NCBI RefSeq assembly: GCF_030655195.1
Contig: NZ_JAURWA010000147.1
Location: 1 to 34,271 of the forward strand
Source of the DNA: Patulibacter sp.
Lineage (GTDB): Bacteria; Actinomycetota; Thermoleophilia; Solirubrobacterales; Solirubrobacteraceae
Length of the DNA: 34,271 nucleotides
Reading direction: 5' to 3'
The notes under the pieces were generated by a model that made no database searches, was not told the DNA's origin, and saw only the letters and a program-made list of their open reading frames with translations. The translations under genes were made by a program, and so were the position numbers. This document shows positions 31,695 to 34,271 of this stretch, piece after piece (within the stretch, counting starts at the first letter, position 1; every line of letters begins with the position of its first letter).

Positions 31695-32627
31695 CTACCC
31701 GGGGGTCCTGCCGGGGAACCGGTCCGTCGCCGGGCCCCGCAGTCCGCCGAAGAGCAGCAGCGCCACGGCGACGGGCACGGTCGCCGGCAGGACGTCGACG
31801 ACCCAGAACAGGAGGTCGAAGACGAACGACAGGCCGAACGTGACCACCGCGGCGAGCACCTGCGTGCGGCGCCGCACCCCCTCCGCCGCGAGCAGCGCGC
31901 CGAGGACGCCCGCCACGAAGACGTCGCCGTAGCCCATGGACGCGTAGCCGAACTGCACGAACTGCAGGCGGGGCAGCTCGGCCGCCGGGACCGCCGCGTT
32001 GAGCGCCTGGTTCGGGCGTTCGAGGCCGCCGGAGAACACGAGGATCGCGTCGATGACTGCCATCGCCACCAGCGCGATCCGGATCCAGGCGGTCGGCGGG
32101 AGGGCCCCCACGACGCGGGCGAGGGCGTCGCGCAGCCGGCGGCCGACCGGGGCGTCGCCCCAGGCGGCCGGCCCCGTCGGGGCGACCGCCTCGGCCGCAC
32201 CGCCGACCGCACCGACGAGCAGGCGGCCGAGCGCCACGCAGCTCAGGGCGGTGATGAAGAGCGCTGCCCCCTGGCCCAGGCGCTCGCCCTCGAACGCGAT
32301 CGCGAGGACGAGCGCCGGGACGGCGAGGACCGCCAGCCAGGGCCGGGCGCCGTGCGCCCCCCACCCCAGGGCGGCGGCCGCCAGCGGCGGCGTGGCGACC
32401 AGCGCGAGCCACGTCAACCCGACCGCGGCATCGGGCACGACCGCCAGCACGGCGACGACGACCGAGATCGAGAGCGGCAGGACGAGCGACCACGACCGCC
32501 CCGCGAAGCGCTGCGCGAAGGCGGGCAGGCCCGCGGCCGGCAGCGCGACGAGGAGCGCCTGCGTGGCGACCAGCACGACGTTCCACCAGGAGAAGGGCAG
32601 CGGCCCGATCGTCGACAGCGCCGTCAT
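31695..32627 (-). CDS. multi-pass membrane protein of unknown function
   Basis: This 310-residue protein has about eight hydrophobic helices, beginning WWNVVLVATQALLVALPAAG. It has a more polar loop at 140-165 and a long loop with FSGGLERPNQALNAAVPAAE. I do not recognise the family; the fold of helices resembles no transporter motif I know. The ATG overlaps the stop of the uracil-DNA glycosylase (ATGA), so it is translated after it, but a functional link is not evident. A possible lead is the motif FGYASMGYGDVFVAGVLGALL, which is unusually Gly/Tyr-rich. Confidence 0.7.
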   Translation of the reverse strand: MTALSTIGPLPFSWWNVVLVATQALLVALPAAGLPAFAQRFAGRSWSLVLPLSISVVVAVLAVVPDAAVGLTWLALVATPPLAAAALGWGAHGARPWLAVLAVPALVLAIAFEGERLGQGAALFITALSCVALGRLLVGAVGGAAEAVAPTGPAAWGDAPVGRRLRDALARVVGALPPTAWIRIALVAMAVIDAILVFSGGLERPNQALNAAVPAAELPRLQFVQFGYASMGYGDVFVAGVLGALLAAEGVRRRTQVLAAVVTFGLSFVFDLLFWVVDVLPATVPVAVALLLFGGLRGPATDRFPGRTPG

Positions 32628-33391
32628 GGCCCGAAGAGCCCCAGCTGGCCGCCCGGGGCGTCGTCCTCCACGGACGTCGCGGGGGACGGATCCCCGGGTG
32701 CGCCGGCGGAGACGGCGCTCCCGTCGTCCTCCCCCGGTCCGCGATCGACGCGCGCAGGCCCGGGCTGGGGCGGCGCCGGCCGGGCCACGAGCTCCGGGAG
32801 CAGCGCGAGGTCGGCGCGCAGCAGCTCGACCAGCGCCCCCTCGTAGAGCGCCGCGTCCGGGTGCAGGAGCGGCAGCAGACGGACGGTCCGCGTCCCGATC
32901 GTCCGGACCTCGGGGCGACCCCGGACGCCGCGGATCCCCGCGGGGTCCTCCCGCAGCAGCTTCGTGGCGAACGACCCGACGGTGCAGACCACCTTGGGCC
33001 GCACGAGCTCGATCTGCCCGTGCAGGTACGCCCGGCAGTTCGCGAGCTCCTCGGCCAGCGGATCGCGGTTGCTCGGCGGCCGGCACTTCAGGACGGTGGT
33101 CACGTAGACGTCCTCCCGTCGCAGGCCGGCCTCGCCGAGCAGGTCGGTCATCAGTCGACCGGCGGCGCCGAGCAGCGGCAGCCCCTGGCGGTCCTCTCCC
33201 CGCCCGGGCGACTCGCCGACGAGGAGCACGTCCGCGTCGGGGTTGCCCGCGCCGAAGACGACGGTGGTGCGCGCCGCGGCCAGCTGCGGGCAGCGGACGC
33301 AGCCCCGCGCGTCGTCGCGCAGGCGCCCGAGCAGGGCACGGCGCTCGGCGGCCGTGGCCGTCGGCGCGGGGGTGACCGGGGACGCGCGCAA
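32624..33391 (-). CDS. uracil-DNA glycosylase, family 4 (iron-sulfur)
   Basis: This 255-residue DNA-repair enzyme removes uracil from DNA. Family 4 marks are motif A GESPGRGEDRQGLPLLG (about 59-75) and motif 3 LLHPDA (His177). The [4Fe-4S] cysteines are Cys31 and Cys34 (CVRC), Cys103 (LKCRPP) and Cys119 (NCRAY), with the spacing of the family. A Pro/Gly/Asp-rich tail of about 50 residues is extra. No ATG or GTG lies between the stretch just upstream and the domain; TTG at 33391 is the only plausible start, 8 bases after -10 TAGCCT, suggesting a leaderless TTG-started message. Confidence 0.85.
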   Translation of the reverse strand: MRASPVTPAPTATAAERRALLGRLRDDARGCVRCPQLAAARTTVVFGAGNPDADVLLVGESPGRGEDRQGLPLLGAAGRLMTDLLGEAGLRREDVYVTTVLKCRPPSNRDPLAEELANCRAYLHGQIELVRPKVVCTVGSFATKLLREDPAGIRGVRGRPEVRTIGTRTVRLLPLLHPDAALYEGALVELLRADLALLPELVARPAPPQPGPARVDRGPGEDDGSAVSAGAPGDPSPATSVEDDAPGGQLGLFGP

Positions 33392-33399
33392 GGGGACCG

Positions 33400-33405
33400 A
33401 GGCTA
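33400..33405 (-). promoter_or_regulatory. -10 element of the uracil-DNA glycosylase gene
   Basis: TAGCCT on the minus strand ends 8 bases before the TTG start at 33391. It supports that start, but no -35 is clear. Confidence 0.4.
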
Positions 33406-33500
33406 GCGGCCCCCCGCGGGCGGCCGTGCCGCACCGGTCGCCCCTGGCCGGCTCACGACCGCAGAGTGATACCCAAGAAACCCGACCTGGTTTCGCTCCG

Positions 33501-33559
33501 TTGAGATCCTCGTGCGGAGTGCTACAACTCAGAGAGGCCGTCACCACGTCGTGGGACGG
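33501..33559 (+). promoter_or_regulatory. promoter and leader hairpin of the DUF2520 gene
   Basis: TTGAGA (33501-33506) and TACAAC (33523-33528), 16 bases apart, form a good promoter in a locally AT-richer stretch. Just downstream, CCGTC-A-CCACG (33538-33548) nearly mirrors CGTGG-GACGG (33550-33559), with one mismatch: a leader hairpin or operator. The 5' leader is about 100 bases, in contrast to the leaderless genes elsewhere in the window. Confidence 0.55.
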
Positions 33560-33635
33560 ACCTGCCGCAGCACCTCGCACCACACCCTTCTGCACGCGAC
33601 CGGCATCCCTCCCAGGGAGCTGGACCGGAGACCTG

Positions 33636-34271
33636 ATGGACCTGCGTCCACGCACATCGTCCGATGTGCCCACCCCACGAGTCGCCGTCGTCGGACGAGG
33701 GCGCCTCGGCACGGCACTCGCCGCACAGCTCGGCGCCGCGGGCGTCCGGGTCGACGGCCCCCACGGGCGCGGCTTCGACGGTGGCGACGCGGACGTCGTC
33801 CTCCTCTGCGTCCCCGACGGCTCCATCGCCCTCGCCGCCGCCGCCTTGCCCACCCGGGACGGGCGCGTCGTGGGCCACTGCTCCGGCGCGACCACGCTCG
33901 CCCCGCTCGCGCCGCACACCGCGTTCTCCCTGCACCCGCTGATGACCGTCACGGGGCCCGGCTCGCCGCTGCGGGGCGCCCCGTGCGCCGTCGCGGGCTC
34001 CACCCCGGAGGCGCTCGCCGTCGCCGAGGCGCTCGGCACGGCGGTCGGGATGCGGTCCCTGCGCGTCGACGACGCCGACCGCGCCGCGTACCACGCCGCC
34101 GCGTCGGTGGCCGCCAACTACCTCCTGGCCGTGGAGGACCTCGCCGACCGCATCGCCGTCGGCGTCGGCCTGGACCGCGCCGCATTGGCGCCGCTCGTGC
34201 GGGCCGCGGTGGACGGCTGGCAGGAGCACGGCGCCCCCGCCGCGCTGACGGGCCCGGTCGCCCGCGGCGAC
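33636..34271 (+). CDS. Rossmann/DUF2520 protein (pyrroline/ketopantoate reductase-like), partial
   Basis: The first 212 residues of a cytosolic NAD(P)-binding protein are present; the window ends before its stop. RVAVVGRGRLGTALAAQLGAAG gives the GxGxxG loop at about residues 20-25. DVVLLCVPDGSIA, GHCSGATTLAPL and FSLHPLMTV follow in the order of the Rossmann-like/DUF2520 family. The second, helical half starts with YHAAASVAANYLLAVEDLA. Family members are about 270-300 long, so roughly 60-90 residues are missing. GGAG lies 5 bases before the ATG. These genes often precede panC (pantothenate pathway); the right-hand neighbour would test that. The substrate is not known. Confidence 0.85.
   Translation, partial: MDLRPRTSSDVPTPRVAVVGRGRLGTALAAQLGAAGVRVDGPHGRGFDGGDADVVLLCVPDGSIALAAAALPTRDGRVVGHCSGATTLAPLAPHTAFSLHPLMTVTGPGSPLRGAPCAVAGSTPEALAVAEALGTAVGMRSLRVDDADRAAYHAAASVAANYLLAVEDLADRIAVGVGLDRAALAPLVRAAVDGWQEHGAPAALTGPVARGD

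Overview
The window is about 34 kb of very GC-rich DNA (strong G/C third-position bias, long antisense open frames opposite almost every gene). It looks like an actinobacterial chromosome, and gene content and promoter style suggest the Thermoleophilia (Solirubrobacterales/Patulibacter-like); that placement is inference from style, not from a marker gene. No phage, transposase, integrase or CRISPR is visible. I support 25 protein genes (the last runs off the right edge) and one tRNA.

Layout. 299-2098: a SAM methyltransferase converges on a glutathionyl-hydroquinone-reductase-type enzyme that has a strong palindromic operator at its promoter. 2184-4051 (minus): a small four-cysteine protein coupled to a 14-helix MFS exporter, divergent from 4137-8008 (plus), a heterodimeric ABC exporter with one degenerate ATP site. 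8154-9215: a secreted SH3b/glucosaminidase wall hydrolase. 9241-14055: an island in which a type II NADH dehydrogenase, an amidase and tRNA-Gln(CUG) are separated by four unrelated tandem-repeat arrays (units of 14, 73, 31 and about 61 bp). 14065-19586 (minus): a TrkA/RCK pair and, upstream, a three-gene unit of two APC permeases with universal-stress-like tails around a 76-residue membrane protein.

19709-25596 (minus): tsaE-tsaB-rimI-tsaD, all overlapping (t6A tRNA modification), followed by a gene in which a glutaredoxin-like domain is fused to the NADH-sensing repressor Rex, a GCS2-type glutamate-cysteine ligase, and a small DUF1844-like protein. 25633-27066: a polysaccharide-type flippase. 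27077-31627 (minus): a compact biosynthetic cassette of an SbnA-like PLP enzyme, an FAD/NAD(P)-binding oxidoreductase and a Y4yA/SbnH-like PLP decarboxylase. 31695-33391 (minus): a membrane protein coupled to a family 4 uracil-DNA glycosylase. 33636-end: a DUF2520 Rossmann protein.

The most unusual items are the glutaredoxin-Rex fusion, which would place a thiol-redox domain and an NADH sensor in one polypeptide just upstream of a glutamate-cysteine ligase gene; the SbnA/FAD/Y4yA cassette, which resembles part of a siderophore-type pathway but has no synthetase here; the RCK pair beside APC-USP permeases without a Trk/Ktr channel; and the cluster of four repeat arrays. Many genes here also have a TANNNT-like -10 box only 6-9 bases before the start codon, suggesting widespread leaderless transcription, and operon genes are repeatedly joined by GTGA or ATGA overlaps.
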